Shown: piece by piece, positions 54,561 through 64,000 of the stretch
Layout: each line of letters opens with the position of its first letter
Position numbering within the stretch: the first letter of the stretch is position 1
Source: Amphibalanus amphitrite
Taxonomy: Eukaryota > Arthropoda > Thecostraca > Balanomorpha > Balanidae
Reading direction: 5' to 3'
Length of the DNA: 64,000 nt
NCBI RefSeq assembly: GCF_019059575.1
Contig: NW_024883421.1
Span: 1-64,000 of the forward strand
Position numbers and translations under genes: made by a program
Notes under the pieces: generated by a model
Told to the model about the DNA's origin: nothing
What the model saw: only the letters and a program-made list of their open reading frames with translations
Database searches by the model: none

Positions 54561-55923
54561 AACGCTTGATTTCAACCAAACTTTGACACAATGAGTTTCA
54601 AGGCCCTACCTAATTTTTACTAATATGGTCTTTTAACAAAATGTCAAAATGAAGGGCACTTGTCATTGACTTGTAATGGTAAAAAGTGATCGGAAAACTC
54701 TGCGCCGTGGTAGAGGCTAGCACGGCGTAGCAGCGTCAGCTGTTGCGCCGCAGCTAAGCTCCGCCCACCGCGCCGCGACACCGGGACCGGTCATTCGCCG
54801 CTCGGGCTCAGAGGGACGCGGAGCTCTGCAAAGGACTGGAAGAAGACACACGCTAACGCACCTTCCCTTGCATGAATATGTGTCGTGTCTCGCGCGGAGA
54901 GAATAAGGACGGAAAGAATGCAATGCAGATCGGTGTATGTATAAAACGATAAGCACTCCTTCTAGCTACAAATTAAGATCCTGCAGAATGTTTTCCCTAC
55001 AAAATTAAAGCATCTTATTTTCAATAATTTATAGCAAGCTTCTCCGCTGACCGTTTTCCTACAGGCTATGGTGCATTCAATGAGTAACGAGACAGAATCT
55101 ACCGCATTGTCTTTAGGTACATATGTGACATTCAACGGCCTTATTTAATTGAGGGTATCCACATATGTGCTTGTATTTCGTTTTTGTATTACTTTTTAAG
55201 ATATTTGGGGGTAACAATATTCAATCTTTCCATAATATTTCCACAATGCTTTAAGGATATGGTTGATAGAGCTTAAGGCCGAAAAGCAATTAACAAGGAA
55301 AGATAGGATATGATAATGTAGATATTCAACATCGAGAGTTCATGATCTACCATCCTTCACTCCCCTTGTCAGTCTGTCGTCTATAATCTCTATCTCCGTC
55401 ACTTGTCTCTGGTCTGCCATCTTTGTCTGTCTTTCGTCTACCGTCTTTGTCTCCTGTCTCTGCTCTAGCGTTTACGTACATTGTTTGCTGTCCACTAGCC
55501 ACAGTCTACCGTTCGTGTCATTGTCACTTTGTCTCTTCTTCCTTTTTCTTCCTTCCTCCGTCCAGTATTTGTTGCAGAACAACTTATCAAAAGTTAATGA
55601 CATGCGAACAAGTGCGCCACTCTACCGCTCCGCGCGCGCACCACCCGCACGCCGGCCGGTCAGACTGCGACTGCGGCTGGCATGACCCGAGGCAGGACCG
55701 CAAGTGGGCGGAGCCAAGCCGCAGTGTGCTAGTACGTCACGACCAATCAGAGGGGAGGCAGCGCCCAGCCTGTGCCAGCCTCTAAGCAGGGCTCTGACGA
55801 CCTTAACATTATCAGTCAATGACATTTGCCTTTATTTTTCATTTTTTGTTAATAGACCATATTAATAAAAATTAGGTAGGGATCTCAAACTACCACTGCC
55901 AAAGTTTAGTTAAAATCAAACGC
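54561..55923. mobile_element. Element with long, diverged terminal inverted repeats
   Basis: The left end AACGCTTGATTTCAACCAAA (54560) mirrors TTTAGTTAAAATCAAACGC (ends 55923). Similarity continues inward about 240 bp on both sides (CCCTACCTAATTTTTA; GTCATTGACT; GCTCCGCCCAC). It also extends outward in patches (GACTGTTCCA..GGTCTGAAATGCATA), so the true ends may lie beyond the coordinates given. The middle (54960-55580) shows no transposase and contains a pyrimidine-rich stretch of GTCT/CTGTC repeats (55370-55560). Confidence 0.6.
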
Positions 55924-56149
55924 ATATACAGCGAGAAATAGCCGAAAAGGACTGTTCCACAGGGTCTGAAATGCATAATAGTACATGGCAGCGATGCAAA
56001 GTTCTAAACAGTTGATATAAAACTTTTTGATCATATTTAAATTCACTATGGTTTTGCACACTACCTTCATAATACACGATCCTCCACGGGAGAGGAAATA
56101 CACAAACCTAAACACTGTATTGCTGCACACCTACTGGGCATGCAGTCAC
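55924..56149. other. No gene recognised
   Basis: AT-rich sequence, partly the outer continuation of the inverted repeat of 54561-55923. Confidence 0.4.
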
Positions 56150-56753
<604 letters not shown>

Positions 56754-56820
56754 GGATGATGATGTAAATAATAAACCAAATTATTACAAATGCATTCAAA
56801 TATATTCAAAAAGACACACA

Positions 56821-56850
56821 AAGCTTTCGGTTCATGGAACCTTGATCACT
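56821..56850 (-). ncRNA. Hammerhead-ribozyme-like core (left palindrome arm)
   Basis: On the minus strand: GTGATCA, stem GGTTC/GAACC closed by CAT, then GAAAGCTT. This follows the hammerhead order core-helix II-GAAA, but with G at the usual C3 and C at the usual G8, a swapped pair. Helices I and III were not demonstrated. Confidence 0.35.
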
Positions 56851-57724
56851 GTGCACTAGAGGGACAGCATTACGCGCAGCGTAATAAATCAATTTTCATT
56901 AAAATCGGCCCAGTAGCGGCCGAGTTATTGCCAGAATAATTGTTGCGTCTCCTCTTGCCCGGCGGTGCCCTGCGCCGGTGTTCATTGCCAAAGGTCAGTG
57001 ACCTTCCGGCTCTGATTTCGCTCAGCTTTGCAAGCGAAGAAACTGAGCCTACAGCGCGTGCTCTCTGCTCGAAGCCTGCCGCGGCCAAAATTCCGCAAAG
57101 ATGCGCCCGCCACGTGCACACCGCTGCACGCACCCCCTCGAAAAGTTGATACGACAAACAGATGCACGCGTCCGACTTGTGTCGAAAATTTCACCCCCGT
57201 AGCCCGCACCGTCGCCTCGCAACAGCCCGCCAAGCGTGACTGACGCGTTACACACGGACATTACGTATGTACGTATGATTGTATGTATGTATGTAACGCG
57301 TCAGTCACGCTTGGCGGGTTATTGCTCCGGAACGGTGCGGGCTATGGGGGTGAAATTTTGGACATAAGTCAGACGCGTGCATCTGTTTGTCGTATTAAAT
57401 TTTGGTGGGGGTGGGTTCGGTGGTTTGCACGTGGCGGGTGCATCTCTGCCGCATTTTGGGCCGCGGCCGGCGCCGATCAGAGAGCACGCGCGTTAGCCTC
57501 AGTTTCTTCGCTTGCAAAACTGAGTGAAATCAGAGCCGGAAGGTCGCTGACCTTTGGCAATGAACACCGGCGCTGGGCACCGCCGGCCAAGAGGAGACGC
57601 CAAATTTATTCTGGCAATAACTCGACCGCTACTGGGCCGATTTTATTGAAAATTGATTCATTACGCTGCGCGTAATGCTGGACACCTAGTGCACAGTTAT
57701 CAAGTGATCACAGTGATTTGCACA

Positions 57725-57755
57725 GTGATCAAGGTTCCATGAACCGAAAACTTTG
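57725..57755 (+). ncRNA. Hammerhead-ribozyme-like core (right palindrome arm)
   Basis: GTGATCA (57725-57731), stem GGTTC/GAACC with loop CAT, then GAAA (57746-57749). Mirror counterpart of 56821-56850. Confidence 0.35.
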
Positions 57756-58039
57756 TGTGTCTTTTTGAATATATTTGAATGCATTTGTAATAATTTGGTG
57801 TACTATTTACATCATCATCCAACCTGTCATGGATACTCAATATATACAATATACATATATATAAGCACGCACTTCTTATATATAATAAGCACTTCTTATT
57901 ATAATAATCACTTCTATATAAAGCACTTACATGTTTCCCTAGTCATGAAGTATCGAATGATTATATATGTTGTTGAGCTGGGACGGATTCATTTGGTAAA
58001 ACATTGTTCAAACACCAGCTTTAAGTTTTTATTGGGAGC

Positions 58040-58069
58040 TTTCGGAAGCGTTACAGCTTCCTTCGTCAG
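58040..58069 (-). ncRNA. Hammerhead-ribozyme-like core (left arm)
   Basis: Minus-strand mirror of 58286-58315: CTGACGA, stem GGAAGC/GCTTCC, GAAA. Confidence 0.4.
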
Positions 58070-58285
58070 CCTTGGATAGAATTCTTAAAAAGACAGATAA
58101 ACACGTAAGTACAAAACAATTCAAAATTAAAAAACGCCACTTTAACTTAAAGAGGCGCAGATATTCGTTACGAAACGAGCTTTTCTCGAATATCTGCGCC
58201 ACTTTAAGTTTAAGTGGCGTTTTTTGAATTTTGAATTGTTTTGTACTTACGTGTTTATCTGTCTTTTTAAGAATTCTATCCAAGG

Positions 58286-58315
58286 CTGACGAAGGAAGCT
58301 GTAACGCTTCCGAAA
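58286..58315 (+). ncRNA. Hammerhead-ribozyme-like core (right arm)
   Basis: CTGACGA (58286-58292) matches the conserved CUGANGA box. It is followed by a 6-bp helix II, GGAAGC (58294-58299) and GCTTCC (58306-58311), with loop TGTAAC, then GAAA (58312-58315). Penelope-like retroelements are known to carry hammerhead ribozymes, and a Penelope remnant lies 1.7 kb away. I could not identify a cleavage triplet or close helices I and III, so activity is unproven. Confidence 0.45.
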
Positions 58316-58369
58316 GCTCCCAATAAAAACTTAAAGCTGGTGTTTGAACAATCTTTTACCAAACGAAGT

Positions 58370-58920
58370 ATCGAATGATATGTTACTCGCCTATACTTGC
58401 TCAGGTCATGTCAACCGAACCGTGACCTGAGGTCAAAATTGAGAGTGACCTTAGTAGGTCAAAATACAAACCATTTGTTTCGCAGTCATTAGAGAACTGC
58501 AACGGCGTTTACCGTTTCAGGCTATCACTAACGGTTCAGAAGTTATTGACGCAAAAGTGGTGCTACTAAAAAATACGCTTTTAGATTTTTGACTCCTAGC
58601 GCCTCAAATATCAAAAATAGCTGAAATCTGTTGGCAGCTATTCGAAACGAAATTTCCTCAGCTATCAGCTGCTTTTTCCGTTTTCCTCTGACTTTCCTAG
58701 ATACTGAACTAGACCTCATTCTTTGAAAACTCTGCCAAATCGCAAAATTTTGGCTTTTTGGGGGTCTCAGGGTTTTTTCGTTTTTGATGTTAAAAAATGT
58801 CAAAAATGTATTTCCCGTTGAGAGCAATCCAATGCCGCTTACCGGATCAAAATCCGTTCATTAGTTTCCGAGATCTCAGGGGGGGGGGGCGAAATCGAAT
58901 CGGCCCCCGCCAGTTTCTTG
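58370..58920. repeat. Partial AGGTCA-rich TTAA-type element (right part)
   Basis: AGGTCATGTCAACCGAACCG and TGACCTGAGGTCA at 58403-58435. Ends with GAGATCTCAGGGGGGGGG and a C-run near 58900, the usual subterminal hairpin position. The termini are missing. Confidence 0.55.
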
Positions 58921-58924
58921 TCCC

Positions 58925-59388
58925 GGCGGAGCCCGCCGGAGACGTGGCTTGGTAGGCTTCAGCTTAGGAGACAACCTCGGGTACCGATGGCTTGTCGACT
59001 TTGAAACTGGATGACCGTTAGCAGTCAGCCTGCTTGCCAGTTTCCTTTTGGATTTGCCCGTCTTAAGCTCCACACTTCGCGATAATGATCTGCGCTACCC
59101 GACTGGCGGAAGTCTTCCTGTCGCGACCTAGCTTGTTCTCAAGCGTCTATCTGCTTCTGTCACGTGACAACCAGCGGCAAATCGTGCGGTAACCCATGCC
59201 CAGTGCCTCGGCGACCTGGCTGTGGGCCATGCCGCCGGCAGCTATGCCGACTGCCCCGTTGCAAGACGATTTGCTGTGCCGTTTTGCCATCGCGGACACC
59301 TGGTCCGCTCGCCCTGGCTACTGCCCCGAAAATAGCCTCCGTTAACCACTTGACCAGTCAGGGCCACAAAAATTCGAAGGTCACGTGA
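58925..59388 (-). pseudogene. Tc1-like transposase N-terminal half
   Basis: Minus-strand pieces include a helix-turn-helix region (59164-59300) and MELKTGKSKRKLASRL followed by STSHRYPRLSPKLKP (59073-58930), matching the paired-like DNA-binding part of Tc1 transposases. The catalytic domain is absent. It retains the stretch that in the other copy is split by a TTAA element. Confidence 0.75.
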
Positions 59389-59508
59389 CTAGAATGCAGC
59401 CAATATGGTCTCTAGGAGCAATTAACGCCGAAATTATATTGAAATTACGCCGTATTAGGCAAAATAAAGGTTGTGGGAGGATGTGACATTGATTTTGGGT
59501 CACCCTGT
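58925..59508 (-). mobile_element. Truncated Tc1-like transposon, second copy
   Basis: Closely matches 30690-30729 joined to 32806-33370, without the TTAA insertion. Right end GATTTTGGGTCACCCTG before TA (59509-59510). The left side is cut at about 58925. Confidence 0.85.
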
Positions 59509-59510
59509 AT

Positions 59511-59836
59511 CATAGACTACTACATATCTGGACTGGACACGAAATTTCGCCGATTACCATAAGGGTACTGCAGGCGGTGGATGACGGATGTTAATTGCAT
59601 TTATCACGTGCTGCAATAATGAGTATTTTACTTATAGAATCTCAAACATTCCAAATTTCAACATATTGTTTTCGTTGAGCTTTGTCGGAATTGTAGTTTA
59701 TACATCTTAATACCAAGTTGGTTTAGTGTGGATCATTGTAATATTTTTTTTTGTGATTTCCCCTTTCTGTACAATCGTTCCACAACACAATGAATTCATA
59801 ACTTGTGGTTGTATACAGTATGGAAGCTGTTCAACA
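59511..59836. other. Upstream region of the THAP/P transposase; no clear promoter
   Basis: AT-rich. The open frame extends upstream of the chosen start to 59726 but without recognisable protein similarity. No TIR was identified. Confidence 0.4.
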
Positions 59837-62094
59837 ATGCCAAGATATTGTGCAGTTGCTAACTGTCGTTCAGGACACAAGCCGACGATATGGGACAGGG
59901 AAAACAATAAGCCTACCCCACGATTAAGCGTTTTTCGATTCCCCGGAAATAAAGCAAGCAAGAGAAAATGGGCTGAAGCCATTGGACGGAACGTGGAAAA
60001 CCTGAACGGGGTCAACTGTGGCATATGCGAAAAGCATTTCCGTCCTCATGATTTTCGTGCGGGTGCTAACAGACGCGGCAAGGATCGGAAACGGCGACTT
60101 CTGAAGAAAGATGCTGTGCCGTTTGTGGAACTCGCAACAGGCCGCTCAACACCTCATCCGACGAAATTTGCAGACCCATCGGCACGACGACTCCGACAGG
60201 AACAAGGGGCCGAAAACCGGACACAGGCATTCTTCGCTGACGACCAGATACAGAACCTTGCTGATCTCTGTCAGAAACTAAAAAAGGAGCACCTGCCCGT
60301 GGGCTTCAGGTATGTTTATCAATGGAATTGATATTTTGCATAGGCGTAGGAACGTCACGAAAAGTGGGGGGGGGGGGGCAGACCCCGGTCAGGGACACTT
60401 CGATCTCAGTTTGTGGGAACCCCAACCCCCCTAAGAAAAATTTGAGGGCAGTTTTGAACTCCTCTCGTCTTGCTGAATCGTTTGCTGCCTTTATTTTTGT
60501 ATTTTGAGCAACATTAAATAATGTAGCATGAAATTTGAAAACTTGGCCGCAAAGTGGGGGCATGGCTCCCTGGCCCCCCTGTTCCTACGTCTATAGTGTT
60601 TTGTAAGATGTATTTAATTTTTTAGGTATGATAAATGATAATAATATTATGCCCAACTATGTTGAATAGGTACTTAACGGGAGTGACGGATAGATTAATA
60701 CGATTTAACCCACCAATTACATATTTGATGTAGGTAACTGTTTCGTTGCAACGTCTTGAAAAAATGATACTACTGAAAAATAAATAGATGCAAATAGATG
60801 CTTGAATATCGTCTAATGAATTTTCTTTTTTCAGGGTGGCCGAAGTCAACGTTGAAGACGTGACAGTGATCAGCATAAGAAAGGAGGAAGTTAGAGAACC
60901 GGCTGGCATGCCCGTTATAACCCACAACATCACCATATACGACGACCTTCGCTTCAAGCTGCACTGCCAAGGAACTGATGTTTCGGTCAAGACAGTCTCT
61001 GATATCTGTTGCGTGCCTGGAGCGTTTTCATCAGTGTCAGAAGTGCTGAACGTGATTGCACGTCTGAAGAGTGTCACTGTGACAGTTGCTGCTCGTCTGT
61101 CGGCAGCCACGACGCTCCTCGACACAATCGCCGAGTCCAGCGATGGCGATGTCTGCCCAGTAGTCTCCTTCTGCGCTGAACAACTGCGACTAGTCGCGAA
61201 GCCGGCGAACAACAGACGGTGCTCTCAGGAGCTTCTGGGGAACGCAGTGATTTGGGAGAGAATGAGTCCCAAATTGTACAGCACACTTCAACAGTCGCCC
61301 TTGCTCTGCATTCCGCACTCAAAAACCCTCCGTCGACTTACATCTGCACTGCAGGTTAGCGCCGGACTCGACAGCACGACAATGGCGTACCTCCGTATGC
61401 GAGTTGAAAAGTTGGCGCCACGAGAGCGGCTTATCAATATGGCTATGGATGAAGTCTACTGCGCCCAGACGATGGAGCTGGCCGGCGGGCGGCTGTTTGG
61501 CGAGCAAGATGGAGCTATCGCCAAGACTCTGTTCTGTGTCCATGTGAACTCTGTCGCAGGAACATACCAGGACATGATATGCATGCAGCCAGTCCCTCAC
61601 GTCAAAACATCCGACATCAATGACATCTTCAACAAAACGCTGAAGGGGCTGACCGAGCTAGGACTCACTGTGGTGTCGGTAACAACTGACAACCACCGCA
61701 CGAATCAAGCGTGGCACAGGTCACTCGGCACGGACGGTCACCACCCGGAATACCTGATAAATCCATACTCTGATGATGAGAAGATTTTCACGCTGTACGA
61801 TACAGTGCACGTGTTTAAGAACCTCTATTATGGTATGATGAGGAACAAATCACTCCGTCTTCCGCCTCTCCCTGGTTCAGAAGACCAGCGCGACCTAGAA
61901 GTCAGCTTCGATCACAGAGGATCTATGAGATGGAGTATGGCAACCCGGCCAAGCTTGCGTACAAGCTTACGGACAGAGTCTTGAATCCATCAGTTCTGGA
62001 GCGTGTCAATGTGAAGTTGGCATGGCGGCAGCCACGGACCAAACAACGACTGCGGCCCTACGGTACTTCGCTGAACACCGGCCTGACTGTGCAG
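59837..62094 (+). pseudogene. THAP-domain P-element-type transposase, two exons, truncated
   Basis: The start at 59837 is chosen because MPRYCAVANC is the canonical THAP beginning. The C2CH zinc pattern continues with W in KRKWAEAI and C..H in CGICEKHF, then AVPFV. Exon 1 ends at 60309 (CAG|GTATGT); the intron runs to 60834 (TTTTTTCAG); exon 2 starts at 60835 and keeps frame. Exon 2 has the P-element catalytic region: MDEVYCAQTMELAGGRLFG, with a likely first aspartate at about residue 363, and VTTDNHRTNQ, second aspartate about residue 443. DTVHVFKNLYYGM follows. A frameshift near 61900 moves similarity to another frame (YEMEYGNPAKLAYKLTDRVL; ALRYFAEHRPDC). Similarity stops at about 62094, before the third acidic residue, so it is inactive. 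Confidence 0.8.
60340..60594. mobile_element. Small MITE inside the transposase intron
   Basis: ATAGGCGTAGGAAC (60340) mirrored by GTTCCTACGTCTAT (ends 60594), with G-runs and C-runs just inside. Related ends (GGCGCGGGAACC and similar) occur at 8950, 9100, 34636, 35240 and 62977. It makes up about half of the 525-bp intron. Confidence 0.7.
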
Positions 62095-62559
62095 TAGGGT
62101 GTGTCATTTTGGGCACTTTTTTCGCAAAACATGGTGCTCCACTGATTTTATCGTGCCCCAGACACGTAGAAACCGTGTGACATTTTTTATTTCCCCCAAA
62201 TATTAACACCCATGCGGCGCCGACCGCCGACACTTTGGCCTATCTCTCAGCATTAGCGACCTCAGCGCCCCTAGCGGCAATGTTTTGAACTAACACGCCC
62301 GCTATGCTTTGTGAGCTTACGATCATCATAAAATGCATTTTACCGAAATGACGCCTTGCTGTTGGCTTGTCTGGCACTCAGAATGTTGGTGAAAATGTGA
62401 TGTTATGCATCTTAAAGCAGGAAATAGTTCTGTGTTAATGTACATAATCATATATTGCATAGTACCTACTACCCCCGATCCCCGTCCTGGTCTGACGGGA
62501 TACGTACGAGCGCATGTTTATAGTGCCTGCTATTAGGTGTCACATGTTTTTTTTTTGTA
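62095..62559. other. No gene recognised
   Basis: Replaces the missing 3' part of the transposase. Begins TAGGGTGTGTCATTTTGGGC, possibly the end of another insertion, but no partner end was found. Confidence 0.35.
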
Positions 62560-62660
62560 GCGTCGTTCACTGCATAGACCCCGGGGAACAGGGGGGGGGG
62601 GCAGTGGGGGCGCTTGCCCCCCCCCCCTCCAACTTGAGAGCCGAGTGGGCGCCGCCCCCT
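62560..62660. repeat. G-run/C-run element fragment
   Basis: GCATAGACCCCGGGGAACAG, then a G-run, CAGTGGGGGCGCTTGC and a C-run. Resembles the GGCGCGGGAACCGGGG-type termini at 9096 and 35210. Confidence 0.5.
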
Positions 62661-62976
62661 CAACATTGATGCAACGATGAAGGATCTCTGCTCACTTTTA
62701 TGGACCTACATGTCTGTTTTTATATAAACATCAGCACAAGGTATTTCTCTTGCATGTGAAGTGAATGGTTTCTGCTGACTCGGCATCGATTTAAGAACAC
62801 CTGCTATTATCATCCCACTTTGATTTTATCTGAACTTGATCATAACTTTGGTAGGTCAGATTTTATACTGGACCATTTTGGTTCCGGATGGTATTTGATT
62901 TGGCGTGATGAGAACATTATGACGTACAACGGTGGTAAAGTCGTTGATTGATACAGGTTTACTCGCTCCGGTGGGA

Positions 62977-63135
62977 GGCAGTAGCGGCGGAACACCTTCA
63001 ATTAAGTGGAGGGGGGGGGCACTGCCGACTTTTGGTCCCATTCTTTCCATGCAACGCCCATAGGGCTAATGTTAAAATGCCCAAATCAGAGGGGGCACGG
63101 TGCCCCGGTGCCCTCCCCGTTCCGCCGCCTATGGT
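62977..63135. mobile_element. Small MITE (GGCGGAAC ends)
   Basis: GTAGCGGCGGAACACC (about 62979) mirrored by GGTGCCCTCCCCGTTCCGCC...TATGG (to 63135), with an internal G-run near 63010. Same loose family as 60340-60594. Confidence 0.55.
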
Positions 63136-63139
63136 GGGA

Positions 63140-64000
63140 GGGCGGCGTGTGGGACTCAGAAGGAGACTAATGGCTTGTGTTGTGCCTTTGGTAGGACCCT
63201 CAGTATCACCGATGCAGGGCCTTCAGAGCCTCCAATTAGGGGCCTTTAGAGGTACTGGTGTGGGGTCCTCACATACGCCCGTGTGGCCCCTCAGAGGTGC
63301 TAGTGTGAATCCCTCATAAGCACCGGTGAGGGTCCTCACAGAATACAGACGCCGTTGTGGACCCTCAGAGACACTGGTGTGGGTCCGTTACATGTGGGTG
63401 TGTGGCCCTTAGAGCTGCTGGTGCGAACCCTTTAAAAGTCGGCAGGGAGCCCTGAACGACCGGGGAGGGGGACCTCAGACCGGCAAGGGGCCCATAGAGG
63501 CCGGCGGCATCTTCAGAAGCCCCGTGGGGTCCTTAGATACCGACAAGGTACTCTGAGACGCTAGTGCGGCCCTCAGTCTCTGATGAAGGGCCCTCAGAGT
63601 TGCAGGTAGGTGGCCGGCAGATATGCTTTTGCCGAACCCTCACAGGCGCAGGTGTGGGTACCTCAGAGCCACCAATATAGGGTTGCATAAATGGTGTGGC
63701 ACTGGCTTGGGGGACCCTCAGTGGTGTCCTTATGGGCCCTTAGAACCACTGGTGTGGGTCTCTCAGAGGTGCTGGTTGTGAACCCTCAGAGGCCCTGCTG
63801 AGGGCCCTCACGGTCTCCGTTATGGGATCCTCAGAAGCCGGCGTAGACCCTGACGGAGATCTTAGTGTGGCTACTTAGGGGCTCATGAGGTGCTCTTACG
63901 AGACCTGTGAGGTCTTTCTCAGCTGAAATATAGTCAGCGTGGACCCTCAGAGGTCAGTTGGTACCGCAGGGGTCTTTATGGCCGGGTGGGCTCTCAGAAG
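63140..64000 (+). repeat. 23-bp GC-rich minisatellite (array 3), running off the window
   Basis: Units like GGTGTGGGTCCCTCAGAGG every 22-25 bp, highly similar in style to 7290-8700. No gene. Confidence 0.85.

Larger units (their letters stand above)
56757..57828. repeat. Large palindrome, arms about 500 bp
   Basis: 56757-57252 is mirrored by 57292-57828 at moderate to high identity, around a short TATG/TACG-rich loop (57253-57291). Examples: AATGCATTCAAATATATTCA (56789) with TGAATATATTTGAATGCATT (57765), and CCCGCCAAGCGTGACTGACG (57225) with GCGTCAGTCACGCTTGGCGG (57298). The outer arms carry hammerhead-like motifs. GC-rich open frames in the inner arms (56870-57675) match nothing I recognise. 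Its position beside Penelope sequence suggests it belongs to Penelope terminal repeats. Confidence 0.9.
57988..58365. repeat. Long near-perfect palindrome, arms about 175 bp
   Basis: AACACCAGCTTTAAGTTTTT (58011) pairs with AAAAACTTAAAGCTGGTGTT (58326). AAGAATTCTATCCAAGGCTG (58269) mirrors CAGCCTTGGATAGAATTCTT (58067). The centre near 58165-58185 reads CAGATATTCG...CGAATATCTG. Only a handful of mismatches. The arms carry hammerhead-like motifs of the kind found in Penelope elements. Confidence 0.95.

Noticed and set aside
56870..57675. Paired GC-rich open frames as two related genes
   Set aside because: They are the two arms of one palindrome read on opposite strands; no domain is recognisable.

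Overview
The window looks like a repeat-rich animal nuclear genome, most likely an arthropod or a similar invertebrate. The evidence is BEL/Pao, mariner, Tc1, Penelope and P-element/THAP sequences, a spliceosomal intron and many TIR elements. There are no bacterial operons or ribosome binding sites. I could not identify the species. I see no convincing single-copy host gene. Nearly every assignable base belongs to transposable elements, often nested two or three deep, or to tandem repeats. All recognisable coding sequence is transposon-derived and broken.

Layout. 1-7 kb: duplicated foldback elements, hairpins, an (ACGC)n tract, one TTAA-flanked element and a LINE RNase H remnant. 7.04-9.74 kb: a hAT-like element with an 8-bp target duplication that carries a 23-bp minisatellite. 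10.1-26.13 kb: one BEL/Pao LTR retrotransposon with CACA target duplications. Its 5' LTR is split by about 5.7 kb of stacked TA-flanked transposons. A mariner sits between protease and reverse transcriptase, and another TA element splits the integrase. 26.2-35.9 kb: a second GGGGAAAGTGGGG-ended element, GA-rich tandem repeats, and a Tc1 remnant containing a TTAA element that itself contains another TTAA element.

35.9-51.0 kb: two nearly identical 6.7-7.2 kb hAT-like composites (TIR CAGGGCGTATTTTAA) in opposite orientation. They form a giant inverted repeat with a 1.2-kb spacer. 51-64 kb: further TTAA elements, a small hAT-like MITE, mariner and Penelope (GIY-YIG) remnants, two long palindromes with hammerhead-ribozyme-like cores, a truncated Tc1, a two-exon THAP/P-element transposase pseudogene, and another 23-bp minisatellite that runs off the window end.

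The most interesting system is a group of at least ten non-autonomous elements. They are flanked by TTAA, mostly begin CCC and end GGG (piggyBac-like), and have cores crowded with AGGTCA/TGACCT. Just inside the TIRs they carry a G-tract/C-tract hairpin. The inner stem letters differ between elements but stay complementary (TTG..CAA, CTAT..ATAG, CC..GG), which suggests the fold is conserved rather than the sequence. These elements repeatedly insert into one another at TTAA, and relatives inside this window show the empty sites.
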